Shown here piece after piece: positions 1 to 8,076 of a DNA stretch of 38,800 bases. The first letter of the stretch is position 1. Every line of letters starts with the position of its first letter. The DNA comes from Mesorhizobium escarrei (GTDB lineage Bacteria > Pseudomonadota > Alphaproteobacteria > Rhizobiales > Rhizobiaceae): the NCBI RefSeq assembly GCF_935825525.1, contig NZ_CAKXZT010000120.1, forward strand, positions 1 through 38,800, given 5' to 3'. A program made the translations under genes and the position numbers. Below the pieces are notes generated by a model. That model was not told the origin of the DNA. It worked only from the letters and a program-made list of their open reading frames with translations, and made no database searches.

Positions 1-158
1 CAAAGAACAGACATCGCAGACGCGGTGTCGTGGCCCGTACGCTTTTGGCTTCGGGGCCGTTCGAGTGTCGCTCACGCGGCTCTCTTGAATTTCGCAGAGG
101 GCAGATCTAGAAGCGAACCGCTTCGTCGCCAGCGGCGCACCGCCCTCGTTGGAGAGGC
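1..158 (-). other. Probable rRNA operon leader (16S gene lies beyond the left edge)
   Basis: This stretch lies downstream of a strong leftward promoter and carries no convincing coding frame. At the extreme left edge the minus strand reads CTGTTCTTTG, which matches the boxA-like antitermination motif that precedes 16S rRNA in rhizobia (usually continuing ...ACAATTGAA). It also contains GC-rich inverted repeats, as expected for the spacer processed by RNase III. The 16S gene itself is not in the window, so the assignment rests on the promoter, the motif and the absence of a gene. It is an inference. Confidence 0.6.
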
Positions 159-187
159 GTATATGGGAAGCATCGGTTTCGTGTCAA
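159..187 (-). promoter_or_regulatory. Probable rRNA operon promoter
   Basis: On the minus strand a perfect -35 box TTGACA (187-182) is followed, after 16-17 bases, by CATATAC (165-159). Transcription would start near 152 and run off the left edge. The match to sigma-70 rhizobial rRNA promoters is strong. A short palindrome (CACCTTTTGGTG on the plus strand, from 189) sits directly upstream and may end transcription of the preceding tRNA gene. Confidence 0.6.
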
Positions 188-338
188 GCACCTTTTGGTG
201 AAAGAACCTGCTAATTCCACTGCCGCCTTGGCATCGTGCTGCGTTCCCCGGGTTTCAGCCAGATCGAGCCTTGTTGGCTGCAGGGACTGGGGTAACGACA
301 GCAATGCTCGTTTTCGGTTAATCCATAGCCTCTGCCGC

Positions 339-429
339 TGGCGGAAGAGGAGGGGTTCGAACCCTCGATGCGGGTGTCCCGCATAACGACTTAGCAAGCC
401 GCCGCCTTCAGCCGCTCGGCCACTCTTCC
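339..429 (-). tRNA. tRNA-Ser(GCT)
   Basis: The minus strand folds as a complete class II tRNA. The acceptor GGAAGAG pairs with CTCTTCC. The D-arm, the anticodon loop (CTTGCTAAG region, anticodon GCT), a long variable arm and the TTCGAAC T-loop are all present, and CCA is encoded at 341-339. It decodes AGC/AGU serine codons. It lies between the rnpB/tRNA-Cys-like sequences and the likely rRNA promoter, all on the same strand. Confidence 0.95.
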
Positions 430-461
430 TCTTGTCAGCCGTTGATCAGCTGTGGATAATT

Positions 462-536
462 TGGAGGCGCCAGCCGGACTCGAACCGGCATACACGGAGT
501 TGCAGTCCGCTGCATAGCCGTTCTCCCCACGGCTCT
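462..536 (-). pseudogene. tRNA-Cys(GCA)-like gene with intact 3' half and degenerate 5' half
   Basis: On the minus strand the anticodon arm (GCGGA, loop CTGCAAC with anticodon GCA, TCCGT), the T-arm (GCCGG / TTCGAGT / CCGGC), the 3' acceptor strand TGGCGCC, discriminator T and encoded CCA (464-462) form a perfect tRNA-Cys 3' half. The expected 5' acceptor strand GGCGCCA is missing. The aligned bases (AGAGCCG, 536-530) give only partial pairing, and the D-stem (GGGA against ATGC) does not form. It is therefore either a tRNA-Cys fragment, such as an attachment-site relic, or a very unusual gene. An automated tRNA finder may still call it. Confidence 0.5.
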
Positions 537-590
537 CCGAGCCCATAGGCCGAGCCGTGCGCGTCTGCCGGTTCTCGCCACGAGATGCTT

Positions 591-892
591 GAGACCAGAT
601 CCCCTGTAGGCCGGGTTCTGTCGAGGGTTGCCATTCCTCTTGGACGCCTGTCGCCAGGCGCCTCCTTGCCCACCACCACGGCCCTCCCCGACACAGGTCA
701 CAGGGCACTTCTTGCGGTTGCTTCCCCACCCCGTCGCCCGTTTGACCCGTCCCGACTGGGACGGCTCGTCTCTGTTGCCGTGGCTCGCCTTGCGGCGGGC
801 AGGCATCGCCTGCTGGGGTGTGTCGGCGAAGCCCGGACTTTCGCTCCACGACATCAGTCGCTTAGTGCGCGGCAGCCCGGAGATCTGGTCTC
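591..892 (-). ncRNA. rnpB: RNase P RNA (catalytic subunit, bacterial type)
   Basis: RNase P RNA matures tRNA 5' ends. On the minus strand helix P1 closes the molecule: GAGACCAGAT at the 5' end (892-883) is complementary to ATCTGGTCTC at the 3' end (600-591). The universally conserved P4 halves are present: GAGCGAAAGTCCGGGC near the 5' end and ACAGAACCCGGCCTACAGG near the 3' end. The conserved GGGTCAAACGG and AGAGGAATGGC segments lie between. The P1-to-P1 length is 302 nt, shorter than the roughly 370-400 nt usual for type A RNAs of alphaproteobacteria, so some peripheral helices look reduced. The tRNA-Cys-like sequence and tRNA-Ser follow on the same strand. Confidence 0.9.
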
Positions 893-973
893 TCTGGTCC
901 GAAGGTTCTCGCCGCACAAGGGCCAGGAGTTAACCGATCCCCCATGTGGTTGAACCGTCTCCGGTCCTGCCAA

Positions 974-1003
974 TCTATATGGGAACAAAACGGGAAACTT
1001 CAA
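974..1003 (-). promoter_or_regulatory. Candidate promoter of rnpB
   Basis: On the minus strand TTGAAG (1003-998) and TATAGA (979-974) are separated by 18 bases. This would start a transcript near 967, about 75 nt upstream of the RNase P helix P1. It is the best promoter-like pair I see in the 284-base gap between rnpB and the CBS gene. Confidence 0.4.
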
Positions 1004-1176
1004 GGATCGCGCCTGGAACCATTCGGCCCGGCTGTTAGTCCCTTCAGCGAGGAACGGGACCGCGAGCGATTGTCGCGGCGCGACAGGCCTGAGACTCTCA
1101 ACAAGTCTTCTCGACCAATATCGCTCGACGACCGCCGGCGCCGGTGCCGTTCTGCGCGCGAACAGGGAGATTCACC

Positions 1177-1604
1177 ATGAAAGTCGCTGAGATAATGACC
1201 CCAACGTTCATCTCGCCAGTCCCGGCGAGTCGTTGCAGAAAATCGCGAGACGCATGGCGGTTGACGACGTCGGATTCCTGCCCGTCGGAGAAAACGACCG
1301 ACTCGTCGGAACGATCACCGACCGTGACATCGTCGTGCGTGCGATCGCCGAAGGCAAGGACGGTAATGCGACGGTCCGCGACGTGATGACCAAGGATGTC
1401 AAATACTGCTTCGAGGACGAAGATATCGAGCATGTCGTCCAGAACATGGGCGATATCCAGGTCAGGCGTTTGCCTGTCCTCAATCGCGACAAGCGCCTGG
1501 TGGGCGTGGTCTCGCTCGCGGCCGCCGCGCTCAAGGAAGATCCGGCAAACGTCGGAATCGCCATGTCCGGCGTCGTCGTACCCGGAGGCGCACACGCGAC
1601 ATAA
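1177..1604 (+). pseudogene. CBS-domain protein gene with an apparent one-base deletion
   Basis: The intact family is a protein of about 142 residues made of two CBS (adenosine-nucleotide-binding) domains. Its function is usually unassigned, often stress or energy sensing. A good start (ATG 1177 behind AGGGAG) gives MKVAEIMTP, but that frame then leaves the family. The family sequence resumes one frame over from base 1203 (NVHLASPGESLQKIARRM...) and runs through the second CBS domain to the stop at 1602-1604. Reading ATG ACC CC_ AAC implies one base lost in a CCCC run at 1199-1202. Without repair, translation could only start inside the first domain, at TTG 1233 or ATG 1254. It may be a true pseudogene or a sequencing error. 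The frameshift itself is clear. Confidence 0.75.
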
Positions 1605-1906
1605 ATAAATCCCGGCGGGCAGGCAGACGGGATCGGACGGACGACCTGCCGAGCGGCGCCGTCGGCATGGCCTCGAGGCGGCGATCGAAACGGCGCGCGC
1701 ATCGTGGTGATCTCTGCCGCCCGCGTCAATCGGCCGGTGGGCCCAGCCGGGGCCCTTATCAACGTTACACCGATTTAATGTGCAAGCGAGCGGGAGAATT
1801 GCCATAAAGCTTTGATATCGACGGGCCATCCCCTTTGTCGGAGGGTGCCGTCGCGTCTACTTCACCTTGGGAAGCGTAGACGGGATCTTTGCCAACCGGA
1901 GTGCCG
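1605..1906. other. Intergenic region, no gene seen
   Basis: These 302 bases separate the CBS gene from the efflux operon. I see only a weak stem (ATCCCG at 1609-1614 with CGGGAT at 1628-1633) and AT-rich stretches near 1758-1820 that may hold the efflux promoter. No clear -35/-10 pair or operator could be singled out. Confidence 0.4.
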
Positions 1907-3067
1907 ATGGCCGCCTGGAAACAGATCGTTTTTGCACTTGTGATCCTCGTCGCGGCTGCGGCTGCCTGGGTTCGCTTTTTTCCAGGCGCGCCGGATGTGC
2001 TGGCGCGCTGGGGCATCGACTGGACTGGCGCCGCGACGCCTCCGACAGTGACGGGCGCGGTCGACAAGGCCGGGCAAGCGGGCAGCCGCAGCGATGCCGG
2101 CCAGTCGGTGACTATCGTCGCATTGCCGGCTGCCACGGCCGTCATCAATGATCGCCTGCAGGCGATCGGCACCGGCCGCGCCAACGCCTCGGTGACGGTC
2201 AATCCCTACAGCTCCGGCCGCCTCGTCGAATTTCTGGTCGAGTCCGGCGCCCATGTCGAAAGAGGACAGATCATTGCCACCCTCGATTCCGACACCGAGG
2301 TGATCGCACAGGACCGCGCCAAGGTTGCCTTGCAGGACGCGCAGGCCAAGCTCGACCGGGTCAAATCGCTGCGGGCTTCCAACGCTGCGACGGCGGTCGC
2401 CGTTGCCGATGCCGAAGTGGTGCTGGCCAATGCCAGGCTGGCGCTTCGCGATGCGGAACTGGCCTTGCAGCGCCGCTCGATCGTCGCGCCGATCGCCGGC
2501 GTCGTTGGCATCCTGCCGATATCAGCCGGCAACTATGTGACCAGCCAGTCGGCGGTCGCCACCCTCGACGACCGCTCCAGCATACTGGTCGAATTCTGGG
2601 TGCCGGAGCGCTTCGCCGCCGCCGTCAAGGTCGGCGCGCAATTGTCGGCCACGCCAATTGCCAACCCCAACAAAGCCTACACCGGCGCGGTTTCCGCCAT
2701 CGACAACCACATCGACGAAGCCAGTCGTACCCTTCTGGTTAAGGCAAAGATCGCCAATCCAGCCGATTCGCTGCGTGCCGGCATGTCCTTCCAGATCACC
2801 ATGAAGTTCCCCGGCGACAGCTATCCCGCTGTCAGTCCGCTGGCGATACAATGGGGTTCGGACGGCGCCTATATCTGGACCATCGTGGACGGCAAGGCCA
2901 AGCGGGTTGCGGTGCGCATCATCCAGCGCAACACCGAGACCGTGTTGATCGACGCCCCGATCGTCAGCGGCGACATGGTAGTGACTGAAGGCACCCAGAG
3001 CGTCAGCGAAGGCGGCGAGGTCCGCATCGCCGGCCAAGAACAGCGCGCCGCGGACGCCGACGGCTGA
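1907..3067 (+). CDS. RND efflux system periplasmic adaptor (membrane fusion protein)
   Basis: The 386-residue product links an inner-membrane RND pump to an outer-membrane channel. It begins with a cytoplasmic stub and one hydrophobic segment (about residues 5-24), which anchors it or acts as a signal. A lipoyl/biotinyl-like half (SSGRLVEF, VERGQIIATLDS), an alpha-helical hairpin rich in Ala, Lys and Asp, the second lipoyl half (IVAPIAGVVG) and beta-barrel domains follow, in the usual HlyD/AcrA order. I chose ATG 1907 because GGAG (1898-1901) sits five bases upstream. GTG 1901 and TTG 1889 are in frame but poorer. The stop overlaps the next start by one base (TGATG), so the two genes are translationally coupled. 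No outer-membrane factor or local regulator lies in the window. Confidence 0.9.
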   Translation: MAAWKQIVFALVILVAAAAAWVRFFPGAPDVLARWGIDWTGAATPPTVTGAVDKAGQAGSRSDAGQSVTIVALPAATAVINDRLQAIGTGRANASVTVNPYSSGRLVEFLVESGAHVERGQIIATLDSDTEVIAQDRAKVALQDAQAKLDRVKSLRASNAATAVAVADAEVVLANARLALRDAELALQRRSIVAPIAGVVGILPISAGNYVTSQSAVATLDDRSSILVEFWVPERFAAAVKVGAQLSATPIANPNKAYTGAVSAIDNHIDEASRTLLVKAKIANPADSLRAGMSFQITMKFPGDSYPAVSPLAIQWGSDGAYIWTIVDGKAKRVAVRIIQRNTETVLIDAPIVSGDMVVTEGTQSVSEGGEVRIAGQEQRAADADG

Positions 3068-6000
3068 TGACCGCAACCAACAACGCCGCCAGCGACACAG
3101 GCTTCACCGCGCTGTTCATCCGCAGGCCGGTGATGGCCTTCGTTTTGAACACGCTGATCGCGGTCGCCGGCCTTGCTGCCTTTTACGGTGTCGAAATCCG
3201 CGAACTGCCGGATGTCGATCGCGCCGTCGTCACCGTCAACACGACCTTTGAAGGCGCTGCGGCCGAGACCGTCGACCGCGAATTGACCGACGTGATTGAA
3301 GGCGCGGTCGCTCGCGTCTCCGGTGTGAAGTCGATCTCGTCCACCTCGTCCTTCGGCACAAGCCGCGTCACCATCGAATTCAACGACGGCGTCGACCTCG
3401 ACGTCGCCGCCTCCGATGTGCGCGATGGCGTCGGCCGCGTCGCCGACCAGATGCCGGACACGGCGGATGCGCCTCGCATCGTCAAGGCCGATGCCAATTC
3501 CGAGCCGGTGATGCGGCTGGCTGTCACCTCCGACACCATGTCGGTGCAGGACATGACGGTGCTGGTCCAGGACCAGATCGAGGACGAGCTTGCCGCCGTG
3601 CCTGGCGTAGCCGACGTCCAGGTCTATGGCGACCGCGACAAGATATTTCGCATCGATGTCGACCAGAACAAGCTCGCCGGTCTGGGCTTCACCGTCGCCG
3701 ACCTGAGGACAGCGCTGGCCTCGGTCGCTTTCGATTCGCCGGCTGGCTCGATCACCACGACCAACCAGGATCTGATCGTGCGTCCGACGGCGGACGTGAC
3801 CACGCCGGAGGAGTTCGAAAACATCATCATCGGCGGCACGACCCGCATCCGCGACGTCGCCACCGTCACGCTCGGCCCCGACATCGGTCAGACCACATTG
3901 CGTTCGAACGGCAAGACCGGCATCGGTCTCGGCATCATCCGCCAGGCGGAATCGAACACGCTGGATATTTCGACCGGCGTCAGGGCCGCCGTCGCCGCGC
4001 TGCAGGCGGATCTGCCTCAGGGCATGTCGATTAAGGTCACCAGCGACGATGCGGTCTTCGTCAACGGCGCGGTGCATGAGGTCGAGATCGCACTTGGCCT
4101 GTCCGTCTCGATCGTGCTGATCGTCATCTACGTGTTTCTCCTCGACTGGCGCGCGACGCTCATTCCCGGGCTTGCCATGCCGGTCGCCATGATCGGGACG
4201 ATCGCCGCCATCTATCTCGCCGGCTTCTCGGTCAACATATTGACGCTGCTCGCCCTGGTGCTGGCGACGGGCCTGGTCGTCGACGATGCCATCGTCGTGC
4301 TGGAAAACATCGTGCGACGACGCAACGAAGGCATGGGGCCACGCGCCGCAGCCGTTCTTGGCGCCCAGGAAGTGTTCTTCGCCGTCATCGCCACGACGCT
4401 GACGCTGGTCGCCGTCTTCGTGCCGATCTCCTTCCTGCCCGGCCAGACCGGCGGCCTATTCCGCGAATTCGGCTTCGTTCTCGCCATATCGGTGCTTCTG
4501 TCCGCCGTCGTGGCGCTGACGCTTTGTCCGATGCTTGCCTCGCGCATGCTGTCGGTCGCGCCGCTTCACCACAAAGGCGGCAGCGGCATCGGCGCCCGCA
4601 TCGGCGGCGCGCTGAACACGCTCTACCGGCGCTGCCTGCGCATCTGCCTCGATGCGCCGTGGATCGTGCTTTTGGTCGCGCTGCTGTTTGCAGCCACCGC
4701 CTTCACGCTGTTCGGCACGATCCGCCAGGAACTGACGCCGACCGAGGACCGTGCCGTCGTGCTCATGCGCGTTGACGCGCCGCAAGGCGTCAGCCTCGAC
4801 TACACGACGCAGCAGATGCAGAAGATCGAAAAACTGATCCAGCCGCTGCGCGATTCCGGCGAAATCCGCAACACCTTCGAGAGTGCCGGCCGCAACGGCG
4901 CCTACAATGCCGGTTTTATGGTGATGACGCTGGCGCCATGGGACGAGCGCGCCCGCAGCCAGCAGCAGATCATGGCCGACATCAGCCGGCTCACCCGGCA
5001 GGTGCCGAGCGTGCGCGTCTTTCCGACGCAGCCCAACAGCCTCGGGATTCGCGGCGCCGGCAACGGCCTGCAGTTTGCGCTGGTCGGCAACAACCGTGCG
5101 GCGCTCGGCGACGCTGCGGTGAAGATCATCGCCGAGATGCAGAAGGACGCCCGCTTCCAGTCGCCCCGGCTCTCCGTCGACCCGACGCAACCCCAGCTTT
5201 CGGTGGCCATCGACCGCGAGCGTGCTTCCGACCTCGGCATCGACATCACCGGGCTTGCCGATACTTTCCAGGCCATGCTCGACGGCAATGATGTCGTCGA
5301 CGTCTATATCGCCGACCGCAGCTACGGGGTGAAACTCGTCTCGACGACCAACCCGATCAACGATCCGACCGATCTGGAGAACATCTTCCTGAAGACGGCC
5401 GACGGCCGCTTCGTGCCGATGTCGACCATCGCCACTTTGACCGAGCGCGCCGTGCCGCCCTCGCTGACCCGCGAGCAGCAGCAGCCGTCGGTGGCGATTA
5501 CCTCCAACCTCAGCGGTGATTTCGCGCTCGGCCAGGCGCTCACCCGCGCCGAGGCAATCGCCACGCCGCTTCTGCCGCCAGGTAGCCGCATCGTGCCGTT
5601 GGCCGAGGCGGCGACGCTGGGCGAGACCAACAGCGCCATGATCACCATCTTCGGTTTCTCGCTGGTCATCATCTTGCTGGTGCTTGCCGCCCAGTTCGAG
5701 AGCTTCGTCAGCGCGGTCATCATCATGGCAACGGTGCCGCTCGGTCTCGCCTGCGCGATCTTTGCCCTTTTGCTCAGCGGCACCAGCCTCAACGCCTACA
5801 GCCAGATCGGCCTGGTGCTCCTGGTCGGCGTCATGGCAAAGAACGGCATCCTGATCGTCGAGTTCGCCAATCAGTTGCGCGACCGCGGGCTCGGCGTGCG
5901 CGAGGCGATCGAGCGGGCCTCCACCATCCGGCTACGGCCGGTGATGATGACGATGATCTGCACCGTGCTCGGCGGCGTGCCGTTGGTGCTGGCGAGCGGC

Positions 6001-6198
6001 GCCGGCGCCGAGGCGCGCATCGCGCTCGGCTGGGTGATCGTCGGCGGTCTGGGTCTGGCCACCGTCTCGACGCTGTTCCTGACACCGGTCGCCTATCTCC
6101 TGCTTGGCCGCTTCGTGACGCCGAAGGTGGAAGAAGCATCGCGGCTGAAGCGTGAGCTCGAACAAGCCGCCTACACCAATGTCGAGCCGGCTGAGTAG
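3067..6198 (+). CDS. RND efflux pump permease (AcrB/MexB-type)
   Basis: This is a 1043-residue inner-membrane, proton-driven RND exporter of the hydrophobe/amphiphile family. It starts with the typical FIRRPVMAFVLNTLI first helix. It has two large periplasmic loops and two sets of transmembrane helices. The TM4 motif GLVVDDAIVVLENI (around residue 400) carries the paired aspartates of the proton relay, and TM10 has VMAKNGILIVEFA with the matching lysine (around residue 925). Length is normal for the family. It overlaps the adaptor gene by one base. Substrates cannot be read from sequence: drug, solvent or plant-compound export are all possible. A repeat element fills the gap downstream. Confidence 0.92.
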   Translation: MTATNNAASDTGFTALFIRRPVMAFVLNTLIAVAGLAAFYGVEIRELPDVDRAVVTVNTTFEGAAAETVDRELTDVIEGAVARVSGVKSISSTSSFGTSRVTIEFNDGVDLDVAASDVRDGVGRVADQMPDTADAPRIVKADANSEPVMRLAVTSDTMSVQDMTVLVQDQIEDELAAVPGVADVQVYGDRDKIFRIDVDQNKLAGLGFTVADLRTALASVAFDSPAGSITTTNQDLIVRPTADVTTPEEFENIIIGGTTRIRDVATVTLGPDIGQTTLRSNGKTGIGLGIIRQAESNTLDISTGVRAAVAALQADLPQGMSIKVTSDDAVFVNGAVHEVEIALGLSVSIVLIVIYVFLLDWRATLIPGLAMPVAMIGTIAAIYLAGFSVNILTLLALVLATGLVVDDAIVVLENIVRRRNEGMGPRAAAVLGAQEVFFAVIATTLTLVAVFVPISFLPGQTGGLFREFGFVLAISVLLSAVVALTLCPMLASRMLSVAPLHHKGGSGIGARIGGALNTLYRRCLRICLDAPWIVLLVALLFAATAFTLFGTIRQELTPTEDRAVVLMRVDAPQGVSLDYTTQQMQKIEKLIQPLRDSGEIRNTFESAGRNGAYNAGFMVMTLAPWDERARSQQQIMADISRLTRQVPSVRVFPTQPNSLGIRGAGNGLQFALVGNNRAALGDAAVKIIAEMQKDARFQSPRLSVDPTQPQLSVAIDRERASDLGIDITGLADTFQAMLDGNDVVDVYIADRSYGVKLVSTTNPINDPTDLENIFLKTADGRFVPMSTIATLTERAVPPSLTREQQQPSVAITSNLSGDFALGQALTRAEAIATPLLPPGSRIVPLAEAATLGETNSAMITIFGFSLVIILLVLAAQFESFVSAVIIMATVPLGLACAIFALLLSGTSLNAYSQIGLVLLVGVMAKNGILIVEFANQLRDRGLGVREAIERASTIRLRPVMMTMICTVLGGVPLVLASGAGAEARIALGWVIVGGLGLATVSTLFLTPVAYLLLGRFVTPKVEEASRLKRELEQAAYTNVEPAE

Positions 6199-6250
6199 GC
6201 AGGACAATCGCTTCAGCTTATAGACCAGTGGCCGCTCATTCCGAGCGTTT

Positions 6251-6435
6251 GCGCTGCCCCTCACCTGCCTGCCGGCATCCTCTCCCCGTATAGGGACGGT
6301 ATAGGGACGGGGAGAGGGGCGCTGTCATCGACGGTTTCGCCAATCACCAACTTGCAGGATGGCGCCAACATCACAGCCAGCCATTTCTCCCCGTTTACGG
6401 GGAGAAATGCCCGGCAGGGCAATGAGGGGCAGCGC
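6251..6435. repeat. MITE-like palindromic intergenic element
   Basis: The outer arms are inverted copies: GCGCTGCCCCTCA (6251-6263) recurs reversed at the right end (6423-6435), with further matching bases (GCC..GCCGG-CAT) on the inner side. Each arm contains its own hairpin. In the left arm CTCTCCCCGT pairs with ACGGGGAGAG. In the right arm ATTTCTCCCCGT (6383-6394) is perfectly complementary to 6397-6408 with a two-base loop. An 11-base unit, GTATAGGGACG, is repeated in tandem near 6288-6309. The core module (CTCCCC...GGGGAGAtGCCCGGCAGGGCa.aGGGG) is the same as in the element at 21456-21671. This fills most of the 350-base gap, and no gene is seen there. Confidence 0.8.
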
Positions 6436-6548
6436 CGACTTCAACAAGTTGATCTCCAATACAAATTGGGCACTATCATTTGCCTGAAGAGCGGCCTGAC
6501 CATGGCAGCCTTCTGCTGGGCGAGTCGCGGGCGAGCGGAGGAATTGCA

Positions 6549-7364
6549 ATGAGCTATCTGGACGAACTGTTTTCGGTGGCCGGCAAGACCGCGCTGGTGA
6601 CCGGGGCTGCGACCGGGATCGGCCGCATGGCGGCGACCGCTTTGGTCAGGGCCGGCGCCACCGTGATGATCGCCTCGCGCAAGGGCGAGGACTGCGTCAG
6701 GGTCGCCGGCGAATTGAACGGCCTCGGCGGCGCCGGCCGGGCCGAGGGCTTTGCCGGCGATGTCTCCAGCGAGGCTGGCATCGCGGCGCTGGTCGACGAG
6801 GTCAAGGCGCGGACCCAGCGGTTGAACATCCTGGTCAACAATGCCGGCGTTTCGTGGGGCGCCCCGCTGGAAAGCTTCCCCTACCATGCCTGGGCCAAGG
6901 TGTTCGGCGTCAACGTCACCGCCGTCTTCCATCTGACCCGCGAGCTTTTGCCTCTGCTCGACGCCGCTGCCAGCGATGCCGATCCCGCTCGGGTGGTCAA
7001 TCTGGGTTCGGTAATGGGCACGCAGCCCCTGGCCGACGACGCCTACTCTTACTCTGCCTCGAAGGCTGCTGTTCATCATCTGACGCGCACCTTGGCGATC
7101 GAGTTCGCCGCCCGCCGCATCACCGTCAACGCCTTCGCCCCCGGTCCCTTCCAGAGCCGGATGACCGCCTTCGCCACCGCGACCGAGGACCAGGCCAAGC
7201 ATATCGGTGGCCATGTTCCGCTTCGCCGCATCGGCGCGCCGGATGACATTGCCGGCGCAACGCTCTATTTGTGCAGCCGTGCCGGCAGCTATATCACCGG
7301 CGCCATCCTGCCGATCGATGGCGGGCAGTCGGTGCAGCATGGGCTGACACTGTTCAAGGAATGA
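6549..7364 (+). CDS. SDR-family NAD(P)-dependent oxidoreductase
   Basis: This is a 271-residue classical short-chain dehydrogenase/reductase, a soluble Rossmann-fold enzyme. The cofactor motif TGAATGIG is at residues 18-25 and NNAG at 97-100. The catalytic Ser lies in NLGSVMG, and the Tyr/Lys pair is Y168-x3-K172 in YSASK. The start at ATG 6549 follows AGGA. Its stop overlaps a possible upstream ATG of the next gene (ATGA at 7361-7364). Pairing with a MaoC-like hydratase and a TetR regulator suggests acyl-CoA or hydroxyacyl metabolism. The substrate is not determined by what I can see. Confidence 0.9.
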   Translation: MSYLDELFSVAGKTALVTGAATGIGRMAATALVRAGATVMIASRKGEDCVRVAGELNGLGGAGRAEGFAGDVSSEAGIAALVDEVKARTQRLNILVNNAGVSWGAPLESFPYHAWAKVFGVNVTAVFHLTRELLPLLDAAASDADPARVVNLGSVMGTQPLADDAYSYSASKAAVHHLTRTLAIEFAARRITVNAFAPGPFQSRMTAFATATEDQAKHIGGHVPLRRIGAPDDIAGATLYLCSRAGSYITGAILPIDGGQSVQHGLTLFKE

Positions 7365-7405
7365 AGCCGCTCGCGCTCCGGACGGTTGAAATGGAGGACA
7401 TCAGC

Positions 7406-7885
7406 GTGGAACCGATCAGTCTCGATGTGCTTCTGGCCAGCGTCGGCAAGGAGGTCGGCGTGTCGCCGTGGCGGTTGGTCTCGCAGCGCATGATCGACCA
7501 GTTCGCCGATGCCACCGACGACCACCAGTTCATCCATTGCGATCCGGAGCGCGCCAAGCGCGAGACGCCGTTCGGCGGCACCATCGCACACGGCTTCCTG
7601 TCGCTTTCGCTTCTGTCGGCGATGACTTTCGAGACCATGCCGCCGCTCGAAAACAGCAAGATGGGTGTCAACCATGGCTTCGATTCACTGCGCTTCCTGG
7701 CGCCGGTGAAGACCGGCGCACGCATCCGCACCCGTTTCGTGCTGGCCGACGTCAAGGTCAGACCGTCGGGCTGGGTGCAGACGGGCCATGATGTGACGAT
7801 CGAGATCGAGGGTTCGAAAAAGCCGGCATTGACCGCGCGCTGGCTGACGCTGACATTGATCGAGCGCCAGCCAGAGGCGGCCTGA
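7406..7885 (+). CDS. MaoC-family (hot-dog fold) hydratase/dehydratase
   Basis: This 159-residue protein has a single hot-dog domain resembling (R)-specific enoyl-CoA hydratases and NodN-like proteins. The segment ATDDHQFIHCDPERA carries the Asp (residue 39) and His (residue 44) of the hydratase active site, followed by TPFGGTIAHGFLSLSLL, the second hallmark. I chose GTG 7406, which has GGAGG eight bases upstream (7393-7397) and matches the usual length. ATG 7391 and ATG 7361 are in frame, and 7361 would overlap the SDR stop. It probably forms an operon with the upstream SDR gene and could hydrate or dehydrate a shared CoA-linked intermediate. Confidence 0.85.
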   Translation: MEPISLDVLLASVGKEVGVSPWRLVSQRMIDQFADATDDHQFIHCDPERAKRETPFGGTIAHGFLSLSLLSAMTFETMPPLENSKMGVNHGFDSLRFLAPVKTGARIRTRFVLADVKVRPSGWVQTGHDVTIEIEGSKKPALTARWLTLTLIERQPEAA

Positions 7886-8076
7886 ACGGCTCAACGAGCC
7901 TCGGCAGAGATCATCTTCATGTGTCGGCCGACCTGCAGGGGGCGGTATAGCCAATCGGCGTGCTGCGAAGCCGATTTCGGCAACACCGATTTTTGACCAC
8001 GCCTTGTCCGATTCCGTACAGCGTATATAGTTTAGCCAGCCACTAACCGCCGCTAACAGATAAAGGCAGGCGAAAA

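Noticed and set aside
107..397. Minus-strand frame overlapping tRNA-Ser(GCT)
   Set aside because: It reads through a structural tRNA gene and the probable rRNA promoter, has no ribosome-binding site and no family resemblance.
983..998. Near match to the alphaproteobacterial LexA box (GAAC-N7-GAAA)
   Set aside because: One conserved base is wrong, and the neighbouring genes (rnpB, CBS protein) are not SOS genes.
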